A DNA stretch of 64,000 nucleotides from an uncultured Christensenellaceae bacterium (GCA_910588465.1 CAJUOP010000001.1:116476-180475), one strand, 5' to 3'; positions 42,147-50,991 are shown, counted from the stretch's first letter. Made by a program: numbers and translations. The notes: generated by a model not told the origin, from the sequence alone.

Positions 42147-43298
42147 TTAACGATTATTATTTACATTAAAAGGACATTCGCGTCCACAACGATCACAGCT
42201 TCCATTAGCTGCTTCTCCAAATAAACCACCTGAAACAACACAGCTTTGAGATACTCGCCGCTTTTTCCAAGTCGTTTCCATCGTTCTCATATAAGATTCT
42301 GATCTACTACAGTTTATTACGTGAGCTGTGGCACGCGCAGTTTTCAACGCTTCTAGTGTTTCATGGATGGTCGGAACACCACCCAAGTGTTCTCTCCTCG
42401 TTAAGCAATTTATTATTGATAGCCACGGGGATTTTGCCATGGTCAAAGCTCCCAAAGCATTACCAATATGATCAAATCCAATCAATTCATCGGAAGGTAC
42501 AGGTCCCAATGGCATAAGTGGCACTTTAATTTTAGATATGATTTTCAAATATTCATTTATGCCATTCAATGATGCGTGACCTAATCCCTCCAGAATCACT
42601 TTAACTCCAGCTTGATCACATTGTGAAATAAATTTTTTTTGCAAATCTATTTCCTGTAATTGAACCTCATCTAGTGCATCCCATATTGTAGCAGGACGAA
42701 AAACACTTCCTATACTAATTACTGCTTTATGCTTTTTAAATAGCTTCAAAATAATATCAAAGTTATCTACAATAATATTGGAATGTCGATTATTAATTTT
42801 TGCATCCCTTAATAAACAATATCCCCCACGTGATGTACACGCAATATTCCTTTTATTTTGAACAGCTAGATTATACAAATTCAAGTTAGCCGTTAAATGC
42901 AATGTCATAAAAGAAACGCCTTCTTCTAATAACATTTGAATAGTTTCTACCACTTCATTTTTATCTAGTCCATGTTTCTCCGAAAATAAAGTATAATACG
43001 GAATAACTCCTACCGCACCATCAAAATTTTTTAGCAAAAACCGATACAGGGGTTCTTGAACTGGCATTATTGATAAATCTGAAATAATATCGGGACGATA
43101 AGGCAACGAACATAGCAACTCTGCTTTTTTATATTCGGTCTGTATATTCGATTCAGTAGATATTCCGACTCCTGTATTTACTTTAACTAATGCTCCGTTG
43201 CCAACCAATACCGGCACCTTCGCCTTCAAAGATATCACTTCATCAGAAAAAGCATCATCACTCAACTGTTGATTTATTATTCTCGCTTTCTGTACCAT
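42147..43298 (-). CDS. Divergent ThiC-like radical-SAM protein
   Basis: The frame opens at GTG 43307; I prefer ATG 43298 (M-V-Q-K-A-R) because similarity to ThiC begins there. From 43307 numbering, ThiC-like landmarks are TSRGGY (158-163), IGSVFRPA (199-206), LEGLGH (239-244), GFDHIGNALGA (277-287), TRREHLG (303-309) and a C-terminal C-x2-C-x3-C (371, 374, 378). His244 and His280 match the ThiC metal-site histidines. Differences from ThiC include loss of the acid in LGDGLRPG and of the Pro in EGPGH, and a short N-terminus. ThiC makes the thiamine pyrimidine from AIR, and BzaF-type relatives make benzimidazoles. No thiamine or cobamide genes or TPP riboswitch are near. It overlaps the TM-protein gene by about 40 nt and closes the defence-like operon. 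Confidence 0.75.
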   Translation of the reverse strand: MVQKARIINQQLSDDAFSDEVISLKAKVPVLVGNGALVKVNTGVGISTESNIQTEYKKAELLCSLPYRPDIISDLSIMPVQEPLYRFLLKNFDGAVGVIPYYTLFSEKHGLDKNEVVETIQMLLEEGVSFMTLHLTANLNLYNLAVQNKRNIACTSRGGYCLLRDAKINNRHSNIIVDNFDIILKLFKKHKAVISIGSVFRPATIWDALDEVQLQEIDLQKKFISQCDQAGVKVILEGLGHASLNGINEYLKIISKIKVPLMPLGPVPSDELIGFDHIGNALGALTMAKSPWLSIINCLTRREHLGGVPTIHETLEALKTARATAHVINCSRSESYMRTMETTWKKRRVSQSCVVSGGLFGEAANGSCDRCGRECPFNVNNNR

Positions 43299-43893
43299 TA
43301 CTTTCACTCTTTGATTCTATTTTAGATAATATTTCTTTATAATACTCGCTTGAATTATTATATTTCATTTCCGTTTTACCCAATTCTTCCTTAATACACT
43401 TCCAATTCGCTGCACAATAAGCAAAAATCATATTTTTTATATTATCACAAGCTGTTCTAATTTTAATTTCAACCTCTGGTGATATGTTCGATTTTTCACA
43501 CTTATTTATCAAATTTTTAAACTGACTTAATTGATGAAGAATTTCAGCATCTTCTTTATACTGCGGTTTAAATTGACACATCAAATTTAAATATGCGCTA
43601 TCAAAGCCCGATGAATCTAATAAATTATTCTTTAAATAAATATCCACGGTTTGCAAAAACATTACCAAATATTGCCGTATATCATTATATTCTTGCAACC
43701 TCTGTTTGGCAATGACTTCACGATAACCTTGTTGTTTTCTGTCACTTCTACTTATTAGAAGTGAGTTTATTAGTGTAACGACACCAAGTAAAAAAGTAAT
43801 TCCTAAAGAAAAACTACTCAACCAAATTGATGTTTGATTATTAGAATTTGCTTCCTCAGTTAATAACATATTTAATATTAAAAGATTATTCAC
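43258..43893 (-). CDS. Single-TM helical protein of unknown function
   Basis: The frame opens at GTG 43899, but GTG 43893 is better spaced from GAGG (7 nt), giving 211 aa. A short hydrophobic N-terminus is followed by one strong TM segment (WLSSFSLGITFLLGVVTLINSLLI, about 24-47) and SRSDRKQ, which places the remaining about 160 residues in the cytosol. That part is helical and ends in a Ser/Asn/Glu-rich tail. I recognise no family. It sits 82 nt after the TIR/NB-ARC gene and overlaps the ThiC-like gene, so it is probably part of the same system, perhaps as a membrane effector. This role is inference. Confidence 0.7.
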   Translation of the reverse strand: MNNLLILNMLLTEEANSNNQTSIWLSSFSLGITFLLGVVTLINSLLISRSDRKQQGYREVIAKQRLQEYNDIRQYLVMFLQTVDIYLKNNLLDSSGFDSAYLNLMCQFKPQYKEDAEILHQLSQFKNLINKCEKSNISPEVEIKIRTACDNIKNMIFAYCAANWKCIKEELGKTEMKYNNSSEYYKEILSKIESKSESNGTESENNKSTVE

Positions 43894-43975
43894 ACCCACA
43901 CCTCTTTTGTAAATTGTATTTTTTTTAATTAAAGCAATAAAATAGTTATCTGTAAAGATATAGAACTGCGTTGCG

Positions 43976-46900
43976 TTATTTAATATTTTTTAAAATCTTC
44001 TGCATTTTTAAATAGCATTCCTCGTTTCCCACCTTTTTATAAAATTCCAATAATCTCTGTGCTATATATTCGTACATTCCCTCGACATCAGCATCATTGT
44101 CATATAAGATCTTTGCCAAATCAAATGCCTTTTTAGCATATAATAATTCATCTTCGTCGCATTGAGCAACATATGACATGTTTATATTTGAAACAATAAA
44201 ATCCTTCAATGCATCTATTGTGCCCGTCTCTTCGGCTATTGTTTTTGATATTTCATAATATTCCATATAATATTCTTGCGCCGCCGCTATATTTCCTTGG
44301 GCTATATATATCTCTCCAATTTTGTTGCAACATATATGTAGCCAACGGCTATCTTCAATCATGCCCGTCTCTTCGGCTATCGTTTTAAATATTTCATATG
44401 CTTTTATATAATACTCTTCCGCCATAGTCTTATCGCCTTTAACTAGATATAAATTACCAAGTCTTCCGCAATTCGCAGCAAAACTACGACGAACTGATAT
44501 TACTTCTGTCTCTTCGGCTATCGCTTTAAATATTTCATATGCCTGTTTATGATATTCCTCCGCCGACGCTATATCACTTTTAAATATATATAAATCACCA
44601 AGCTTTTCGCAACTTGTCGCCAAATAACGGCGAGTTTCTATTGTCCCCGCATCTTCAGCTATCATTTTTGATATATTATAAGCCTGTTTACGAAATTCTT
44701 CTGCCGACAATATATCGCCTTTTACTTGATTTATATCGCCAAGCAGTTCACAACTAATTATAATATAACGGCGCACTTCTATTGTATCCGTCTCTTGGTC
44801 TATTGATTTTGATATTTCATAAAACTGTCTATAATATACCTCCGCTGTAACTATATCACCGTGAGCTTCATATATTTGACCAAGCCTTCCGCAACTTGTC
44901 GCCAAATCAAGGCGAGCTTCTATTGTCCCCACATCTTCAGCTATCATTTTTGATATATTATAAGCCTGTTTATGAAATTCTTCTGACGTCGTAATATCGC
45001 CTTTAATTTGATAAATATTACCAAGTCTTTCACAACTTGTAACCAAATTATGATAAGATTCTAACGTCTGTGTTTCCTCAGCTATTGTTTTTAATATTTC
45101 GTAAGCCTGTTTATGATATTCTTCCGCCGCTGTTATAATTTCTCTGGCTTGATATATATCACCAAGCTTTTCGCAACATGCAGCCAAATTATAACTAGCT
45201 TCTATCGTCCCAGTCTCTTCAGCTATCTTTTTTGATAATATATAAGCCTTTATTCGATATTCCTCCGCCGACGCCATATCTCCTTTCGCTTCATATATAT
45301 CACCTATCCTTCCGCAACTTATTGCAAAAATAATGCGATTACAAATCAAATCACTTTTAAGTGAAGATAAGCGCAAATATATTTGTTCTGCATAACTAAG
45401 CCGTATTTCAAGTACTGTAAGTGTATCGTTAGAGGATCTATGTGCTTTATCATCAATCAAAAAACCAATCGTGGATTTAAACGGTTCAATGGCAGATACG
45501 AAGTCGATAAACGCAAGATCACTCATTAAAGGGTGCAGGGAGTAACGCACACATTCGCCTTCAGATTTTTCGATATAACCAAGCGAACACAAATACCTCA
45601 ACGCTTCTCTATCGAAAATTTCGCAGATTTTTAACTCTTTAACAGTCAAACCGTGGCGAGAAACAAAACTGAGTGCGCCAAGCAATTGTTTCTGTCTGCC
45701 GTTTATATTCGAAATGTTGAACAGCGTCCTTAAATGTTGATAAATAGTTTTATATTCGTCGTAGCCGTCGTAGCGATCATCAAGGCGCACCTCTGCATCC
45801 GACGAAAGTAACTTGTCGGCAATTTCACGGGGAGTTACATCGTTTGTATCATCGCCCACCGCCTTTGCCGCAAGCTCCACCGTCATAGTGTGTCCGTTGG
45901 TAGCCACAATCAAATTGTGTATGGCTTTGTTATTTTCAGAAGTTTTTGCGCAATGTGAATAGTTATAAAAAAGCTCTATAAGCTCTTCATCGTCCAATTT
46001 ACCGACATCGATAAGCCCAACCTCTGCGCGCCTTAATGTTTGACGGGAGGAAATGAGAAAATTGCAATTGGGAATGGCAGAAAGGGCAGTTACAGTCATA
46101 ATGTTATAGACCTTTGCAAAATCGGCATTGAAATTATCAATAATAATCAATGTTTTGCCGCCAACCTTTTTTAGTTGATTAATACGCACCTCAAATTTTT
46201 CTTCAAAAGGCAAATCCATAAAACCAAGAATGTCATTTTCGAACTTAAGATTAATAACTGCGTTTCTAAGGTCGCATTCTTTTGAAGAACAATAATGGAT
46301 AATAACGGGAATTTCGGGGTGAAATTTTGCGTACATTTTGGCTAAAGTTGTTTTACCTATCCCCCCAAACCCTGTAATGCAGACAATATTTTTGCCTTCG
46401 TTAAAATATCTGTCTATATCCGCTATCTCCTTAACTCTTCCCAAATACGCTGACGTATCCTCAATATTTGAAGGTGAGAGCATGACGTTAATTTTGCCAG
46501 CATACTCCAACAGAGGTTTCCCCGCAAATCTATCTTTGGCGTGCAATATAACATCGTTAATTAATAACGAGATATCACTTCTCAAATCTTTCCAGTCAGT
46601 ATATTGGCATTTAATATTCACCAACAATAAGTTATATGCACTGTCTAAAACCGCATCTGCTTCCCTCAAAAGAACAATGTCTTTAAGTTTGTTCCTTGCG
46701 TATGAAATCTCGCTGTATACCACCTTGACATTGGCAGTATATCCGTCAGGCGTTGTTTGGGCCTCAGCTGTATTTTTAGTAATTATGGCAAGTACTCCAT
46801 CAGCTCTTTCCACCGCTTCAGCAGACCACTTAATAAAATCACCGTGACAACTGTCGACTTCTTTCTCCATATAAATGGGTATGATTCTAATTTTATCTGT

Positions 46901-47104
46901 TACCTCGAAATCCTTGTTCTTTTCTTCTATCGCAGCCACTATTTGCAAAGCTATATTTTCGTCCTTGCCCACATGACTTATCAGCAGTATATATTCTTTT
47001 ATTTCATCTTGGCGTAATTCAATTTCATTTTTCATATGGTTAACTCTATTTTGTTGAAATAAATTATCATATTTGTTGCCATGAATCATTAAATTCCATT
47101 TCAC
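43976..47104 (-). CDS. TIR-like / NB-ARC / TPR protein (bacterial NLR-like, STAND NTPase)
   Basis: The frame is 1,042 aa from GTG 47104; ATG 47035 is a plausible alternative start and neither has a strong ribosome site. Residues about 37-190 look TIR-like (YILLISHVGKDE; ERADGVLAIITKNT; VVYSEISYARN with a candidate catalytic Glu). An NB-ARC-type NTPase follows with Walker A GFGGIGKTT (245-253) and Walker B KTLIIIDNF (near 318-326), then a winged-helix part. Residues about 597-972 are eight 47-residue TPR units of high mutual similarity (C-x-x-L-G-x-I-Y...AEEY...IAEETGT). Such proteins sense invaders through repeats, oligomerise and activate an NADase. It starts 8 nt after the RloC-like gene, so co-transcription is likely. 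Confidence 0.88.
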   Translation of the reverse strand: MKWNLMIHGNKYDNLFQQNRVNHMKNEIELRQDEIKEYILLISHVGKDENIALQIVAAIEEKNKDFEVTDKIRIIPIYMEKEVDSCHGDFIKWSAEAVERADGVLAIITKNTAEAQTTPDGYTANVKVVYSEISYARNKLKDIVLLREADAVLDSAYNLLLVNIKCQYTDWKDLRSDISLLINDVILHAKDRFAGKPLLEYAGKINVMLSPSNIEDTSAYLGRVKEIADIDRYFNEGKNIVCITGFGGIGKTTLAKMYAKFHPEIPVIIHYCSSKECDLRNAVINLKFENDILGFMDLPFEEKFEVRINQLKKVGGKTLIIIDNFNADFAKVYNIMTVTALSAIPNCNFLISSRQTLRRAEVGLIDVGKLDDEELIELFYNYSHCAKTSENNKAIHNLIVATNGHTMTVELAAKAVGDDTNDVTPREIADKLLSSDAEVRLDDRYDGYDEYKTIYQHLRTLFNISNINGRQKQLLGALSFVSRHGLTVKELKICEIFDREALRYLCSLGYIEKSEGECVRYSLHPLMSDLAFIDFVSAIEPFKSTIGFLIDDKAHRSSNDTLTVLEIRLSYAEQIYLRLSSLKSDLICNRIIFAISCGRIGDIYEAKGDMASAEEYRIKAYILSKKIAEETGTIEASYNLAACCEKLGDIYQAREIITAAEEYHKQAYEILKTIAEETQTLESYHNLVTSCERLGNIYQIKGDITTSEEFHKQAYNISKMIAEDVGTIEARLDLATSCGRLGQIYEAHGDIVTAEVYYRQFYEISKSIDQETDTIEVRRYIIISCELLGDINQVKGDILSAEEFRKQAYNISKMIAEDAGTIETRRYLATSCEKLGDLYIFKSDIASAEEYHKQAYEIFKAIAEETEVISVRRSFAANCGRLGNLYLVKGDKTMAEEYYIKAYEIFKTIAEETGMIEDSRWLHICCNKIGEIYIAQGNIAAAQEYYMEYYEISKTIAEETGTIDALKDFIVSNINMSYVAQCDEDELLYAKKAFDLAKILYDNDADVEGMYEYIAQRLLEFYKKVGNEECYLKMQKILKNIK

Positions 47105-47112
47105 AAGTCAGT

Positions 47113-49335
47113 TTAATGTATTGCCTCAATTTGCCCTTTGTATTTTTCATTCATGAAATCATAAAGTGCAATACATGCTGAAATTAAAACATCATTGGTA
47201 TATGGCAACTGATTCCGCATACCCCCATGAGATAAATCTTGGCAAATAGAAAATATGTATGCATTTTGAGAAAGTGTATTGTTCTCTGAAATATAATTTT
47301 CAATGCCCTTTTCTGGGTATTCAAACCTACATATTGTTTCCAATACATGTCTAATTGAATTCGCTGTAGTATGCGTTGGAAGAAGCTCTCCTTTGGCAAC
47401 TTTAACAATATCACTTAAATGACTTTCATAGGGCATTAGCAATCTGGAATCTATACTTTCTATATGCCCTGGCTTTATAGTGTAAGCGCTATTAAGAATA
47501 TGATTCCTAGTTATTATGCTAAGAAATTCTATATTATGGGTAAAAACCCATATGCGCTCATGACTTGCGATACCAAAAAGCGTTTTGATATCTCTTAGTG
47601 ATTGAGCAACTAAATAAACATAATGAAAATCCATACTTGAAATTGGATCATCTATTATAAAAAATAGCTTTTCACAATCTGTAACTCGATCAATCAGTAA
47701 ATAGGCAGTAGCAAGATAATAACAATAAGCTACAATACTTTTTTCGCCATCGCTTAAGATCCGAGAAGCCTTAGCCCCAACCTTATTCCCTTGAAAAGTT
47801 ATCTGAAAAGTCTCCTTATCAATTATATATTTACCATCGAAAAATATATTAAGAAGAGTGGTTAAAGTTTCAAATACTTTATCTCGTTTACTTATTTTTT
47901 CTTGCTGCTCTTTGCGCGAAATACTTTCTTGTAATTCTCTTAAATTCTCTTGAATCTCTGTAAGATTATTAAATGGTTCCGCTAACTCGGATTTTAATTC
48001 TACATATTTTGCCCAACACAATTTACGCCTTAATTTAAGTCTTTCGTTTGTACTATCATTTTTAGTGCGATTTACATTTCCTATGATGGCAAAATTATTT
48101 TCGTAAACATGTTTTATCGTATCAATGTACAATTTAAGTAACCGAATATAATCTTTGGCTTTATCAAAGGACAAAGATAAATTGCTCATTTTATCTTGTA
48201 CCATTTTATCAAGGTCCCTAATTAATGATAAATTATCGTCAGTTAAGGAGATTTCCGAAAGCTCAAAGTCCGCAATTGAAGGGAAATAACTCTTGATTTT
48301 GTTCACTTCTAAAATTGTTGCCTTGATTTGAGAAGAACATGTTTGTAAATATTTTGCTAGTGCTTTCAAATTGCTAGAGAACGTATCTAATTTTGCTATA
48401 ACCTTCCCTTCTTGATCATTACGGTATGCATTATATTGCTTTATCAGTTGAAGTGCTTGTTCCTCTAAGGGCTGTTTACAAAATGGACAAATGTTTTTTT
48501 CAGCATTCGACAACTCCAACCCCTGTTCAATAAAAGTTCTATTTGATTTGTAGTCAAGAACAAAATCCTCATCCCACTCCGATTTTGGGTAAATGGTCAA
48601 TAAACTATCTTCCATATCAGGAAAGAAGTCAGTATCAAAACTAAAAACAGGAGCGACCACATCATCAAGATTTTCTGGAACTTTACTCAATCTATCTATT
48701 TGAGCTAAGACTTCGTCATATGTCCCTACTGCATCAAATTGCCTATCATTTAATATTCCCTGCCGTGTAACATATGATAAGTCGCTTGTATTTCCCACAA
48801 CTCCCGCTTGTTTCAAGGCCCGTCGAGCGGAAGCAATCGCTTCATCAATTCGTTTATTTACTTTCTCAATACTACTTTCTAAATCTTTTAATTTCCTTTT
48901 TTCTTCACTTAAATCTATTTGTACCTTACCTAAAATATATCCTTCTATCTCTCCATCGGGGGAATAATTATTCGGCGCGATATTTTCCTCAACAAAATCA
49001 CTATTAAAAACATGAAATATTAATCCTGAATTATTTTGAATACACGGCGTTTTTCCACGCTCTAAACTTACAGATAAATCTTTTTTATCATCATTAACAT
49101 CAATGGTTAAGGAAAAGGTTCCTTTCTTCTGCCCAATTGTCAACAAATCTTCTGCCTTATCAAAACTTGCATTAGGCTCCGCCAGACGAAATGTCCTACT
49201 AATAAAAGATTTACCTGTACCATTAACAGCATAAAAAATAGTTTTATTTGTTTCTACTTCTTTCTGAAAGTCTATTTTGGCCATTCCATTATGCGGACCA
49301 ATATTATCAATTTTTAATGCCAACTTAAATTTCAT
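47113..49335 (-). CDS. RloC/PrrC-like ABC-type ATPase with zinc hook and anticodon-nuclease-like C-terminus
   Basis: The 740-aa protein has an AAA_13-type head: Walker A YAVNGTGKS (35-43), an ABC signature LSDGEKS (about 525-531) and Walker B FFIIDDP (about 560). Coiled coil flanks a C-P-F-C zinc-hook motif near 281-284, as in RloC. C-terminally R-H-V-L-E (about 661-665) followed 37 residues later by H in DLSHGG matches the Arg-x3-Glu...His arrangement of the PrrC/RloC anticodon nuclease. Those proteins cut tRNA when phage or DNA damage interferes with host restriction or repair. No restriction genes are near. It is the first gene after the promoter at 49360-49388. Confidence 0.85.
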   Translation of the reverse strand: MKFKLALKIDNIGPHNGMAKIDFQKEVETNKTIFYAVNGTGKSFISRTFRLAEPNASFDKAEDLLTIGQKKGTFSLTIDVNDDKKDLSVSLERGKTPCIQNNSGLIFHVFNSDFVEENIAPNNYSPDGEIEGYILGKVQIDLSEEKRKLKDLESSIEKVNKRIDEAIASARRALKQAGVVGNTSDLSYVTRQGILNDRQFDAVGTYDEVLAQIDRLSKVPENLDDVVAPVFSFDTDFFPDMEDSLLTIYPKSEWDEDFVLDYKSNRTFIEQGLELSNAEKNICPFCKQPLEEQALQLIKQYNAYRNDQEGKVIAKLDTFSSNLKALAKYLQTCSSQIKATILEVNKIKSYFPSIADFELSEISLTDDNLSLIRDLDKMVQDKMSNLSLSFDKAKDYIRLLKLYIDTIKHVYENNFAIIGNVNRTKNDSTNERLKLRRKLCWAKYVELKSELAEPFNNLTEIQENLRELQESISRKEQQEKISKRDKVFETLTTLLNIFFDGKYIIDKETFQITFQGNKVGAKASRILSDGEKSIVAYCYYLATAYLLIDRVTDCEKLFFIIDDPISSMDFHYVYLVAQSLRDIKTLFGIASHERIWVFTHNIEFLSIITRNHILNSAYTIKPGHIESIDSRLLMPYESHLSDIVKVAKGELLPTHTTANSIRHVLETICRFEYPEKGIENYISENNTLSQNAYIFSICQDLSHGGMRNQLPYTNDVLISACIALYDFMNEKYKGQIEAIH

Positions 49336-49359
49336 TTGTAAATCCCACCTTTGAGTTTA

Positions 49360-49388
49360 ATTATACCATAAAATAAGCGCCAATGCAA
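49360..49388 (-). promoter_or_regulatory. Promoter of the defence-like operon
   Basis: On the minus strand TTGCAT (49388-49383), a 17-bp spacer and TATAAT (49365-49360) lie 24 bp before the ATG at 49335. The -35 is poor. Confidence 0.6.
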
Positions 49389-49596
49389 GTTTCTCTCCAA
49401 TTTTTTCCTTTCGTTTGAGCGCATTGCAGCACAGAAGTTGCGGAAGCAAATGGCTCCCGAAAAATATACTTTGATTTTATAACCAAACTTCATATTCAAT
49501 TTTGCATCAAGCTTTTCGGCATAGTATTTACATTTTTTATGTTATACTGTCCCCACCAAGATACCATCTTGGATAAATATTTACAGGAGTGATATT

Positions 49597-50751
49597 ATGA
49601 AACAAACCTACACCAATGAACAAATTCGTCAATGCTGCTTCGCCTACAAAAATGGCGAAGCTGTTGAACGAATAAGTAAACGCCTAAAAGTTCCGCGCAG
49701 CACGATTTACGTCTGGCTTAAAAAATATAAAGAACTGCCGGGAAATAATCCAGACAGCTACATGAACTACCAACGGTTTTACGCACAAGAGAAAGCACGG
49801 AGCGAAAAATTTGAACAGATTTGCAAAGTATTGCAGACGGTAAACTGCACAGTTTCTTCCCCTCTGCAAACAAAATTAAATGAACTTGAAAAACTCTATG
49901 GTCAATATAGCGTTCACGTTCTTTGTGAAGCACTTTGTGTGAGCCGAGGAACGTTTTACAACCATATTCTCCGAAATAAAAAAGAAAATGCGCAACACCT
50001 ACTTCACCGACAAGATTTACGTGCGAAAATCAAAAACACCTATGAAGAATACAATGGCATTTATGGTGCAACAAAAATCTACTATATCTTAAAAAAGAAT
50101 GGCTACGTTACGTCGCTAAAAACCGTCAAAAAACTCATGAGCGAAATGAACTTAAGAAGCATTCGCTCGAACACCAAAAAATTATTCTTAAAAGAGCAAC
50201 GGGCAAATAAAAAAATCAACCTTATACAACAAGACTTTTCTGCAACTGAACCGAATCTTCGTTGGGTTGGCGATATCACGGAATGCTATATTTTGGATAA
50301 GAAATTTTATATTTGTGCTATTCTGGATTTATTTTCGAGAAAGGTTGTTGCATATAAAATTTCCAACAAACAAACGACTCAGCTTACCACAGCTACCTTA
50401 AAAGCAGCCTTTGTAAACCGAGGTAATCCTGAAAATCTTATATTTCACAGCGATCAAGGATGTCAATACATATCTTATGCCTATCAAAAATTATTGCACG
50501 ATTTACATATTACACAATCATTCTCTAAACCCGCTTGCCCTCGTAATAACAGTGTGATGGAATCTTTTTTTGCTTCACTAAAAAAAGAAGAAATATATAG
50601 AATCCATTATCGATCCGTAAAGGAGTTTAAAGATTCGGTTCAACGATATATGGAATTTTACAACTCAAAGCGATTACACGGAACAAACGCATATAAATCG
50701 CCTAACGAAAGAGAACGCGTTTATTTTGAGTCCAAAAAACGGGGTTCGTAA
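49597..50751 (+). CDS. IS3-family transposase, single-frame fused OrfAB
   Basis: The 384-aa product joins an N-terminal helix-turn-helix (ISKRLKVPRSTIYVWLKKYK, about 24-43), a HTH_21 segment (YGATKIYYILKKNGY) and an rve integrase core. The core has Asp in W-V-G-D-I-T, Asp in H-S-D-Q-G and Glu in NSVMESFFASLKKE. Most IS3 members need a -1 frameshift between orfA and orfB; here both parts are in one frame. AGGAG precedes the ATG. I cannot define convincing terminal inverted repeats or a target duplication, so the element's ends are not given. It separates the defence-like operon from tRNA-Leu. Confidence 0.9.
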   Translation: MKQTYTNEQIRQCCFAYKNGEAVERISKRLKVPRSTIYVWLKKYKELPGNNPDSYMNYQRFYAQEKARSEKFEQICKVLQTVNCTVSSPLQTKLNELEKLYGQYSVHVLCEALCVSRGTFYNHILRNKKENAQHLLHRQDLRAKIKNTYEEYNGIYGATKIYYILKKNGYVTSLKTVKKLMSEMNLRSIRSNTKKLFLKEQRANKKINLIQQDFSATEPNLRWVGDITECYILDKKFYICAILDLFSRKVVAYKISNKQTTQLTTATLKAAFVNRGNPENLIFHSDQGCQYISYAYQKLLHDLHITQSFSKPACPRNNSVMESFFASLKKEEIYRIHYRSVKEFKDSVQRYMEFYNSKRLHGTNAYKSPNERERVYFESKKRGS

Positions 50752-50850
50752 GATACCCCGTTTTCACTTTGCATTTCAATTTTTCTCTGTTTCTCAAAAA
50801 TGTCGTCTAATGGCAACCATGTAAAAACGGCTTATTTCCCTATGAAAATA

Positions 50851-50898
50851 GGTGTTTCAGTCCAACTTGTCTAATAGACCAGTTCGGATTGAAACACC
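50851..50898. repeat. Long imperfect inverted repeat between transposase and tRNA-Leu
   Basis: Two 24-nt arms (GGTGTTTCAGTCC... and ...GGATTGAAACACC) can fold into one long hairpin with few mismatches. It is immediately downstream of tRNA-Leu on the minus strand, so it may act as its terminator. It could also be an IS end or a MITE-like element. Confidence 0.6.
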
Positions 50899-50908
50899 CA
50901 TATCAAGA

Positions 50909-50991
50909 TGGTGCGGATGAAGGGATTTGAACCCCCACGGTCGCCCACAGGAACCTGAAACCTGCGCGTCTGCCAGTTCCGCCACATCCGC
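50909..50991 (-). tRNA. tRNA-Leu (anticodon CAG)
   Basis: The 83-nt gene includes an encoded CCA. The acceptor stem GCGGATG pairs with CATCCGC, the T-loop reads TTCAAAT, the anticodon loop TTCAGGT gives CAG, and a long variable arm typical of class II tRNA is present. A strong promoter lies at 51005-51033. Its 3' end faces the AT-rich block, the usual orientation for an integration target. Confidence 0.95.

Noticed and set aside
42147..43298. Assignment as thiamine biosynthesis gene thiC
   Set aside because: Active-site motifs differ, no other thi genes or TPP riboswitch are near, and the gene overlaps a membrane-protein gene in a defence-like operon.
44180..45320. CRISPR-like or tandem intergenic repeats
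   Set aside because: The periodicity is 141 bp in frame and encodes TPR units inside one protein.
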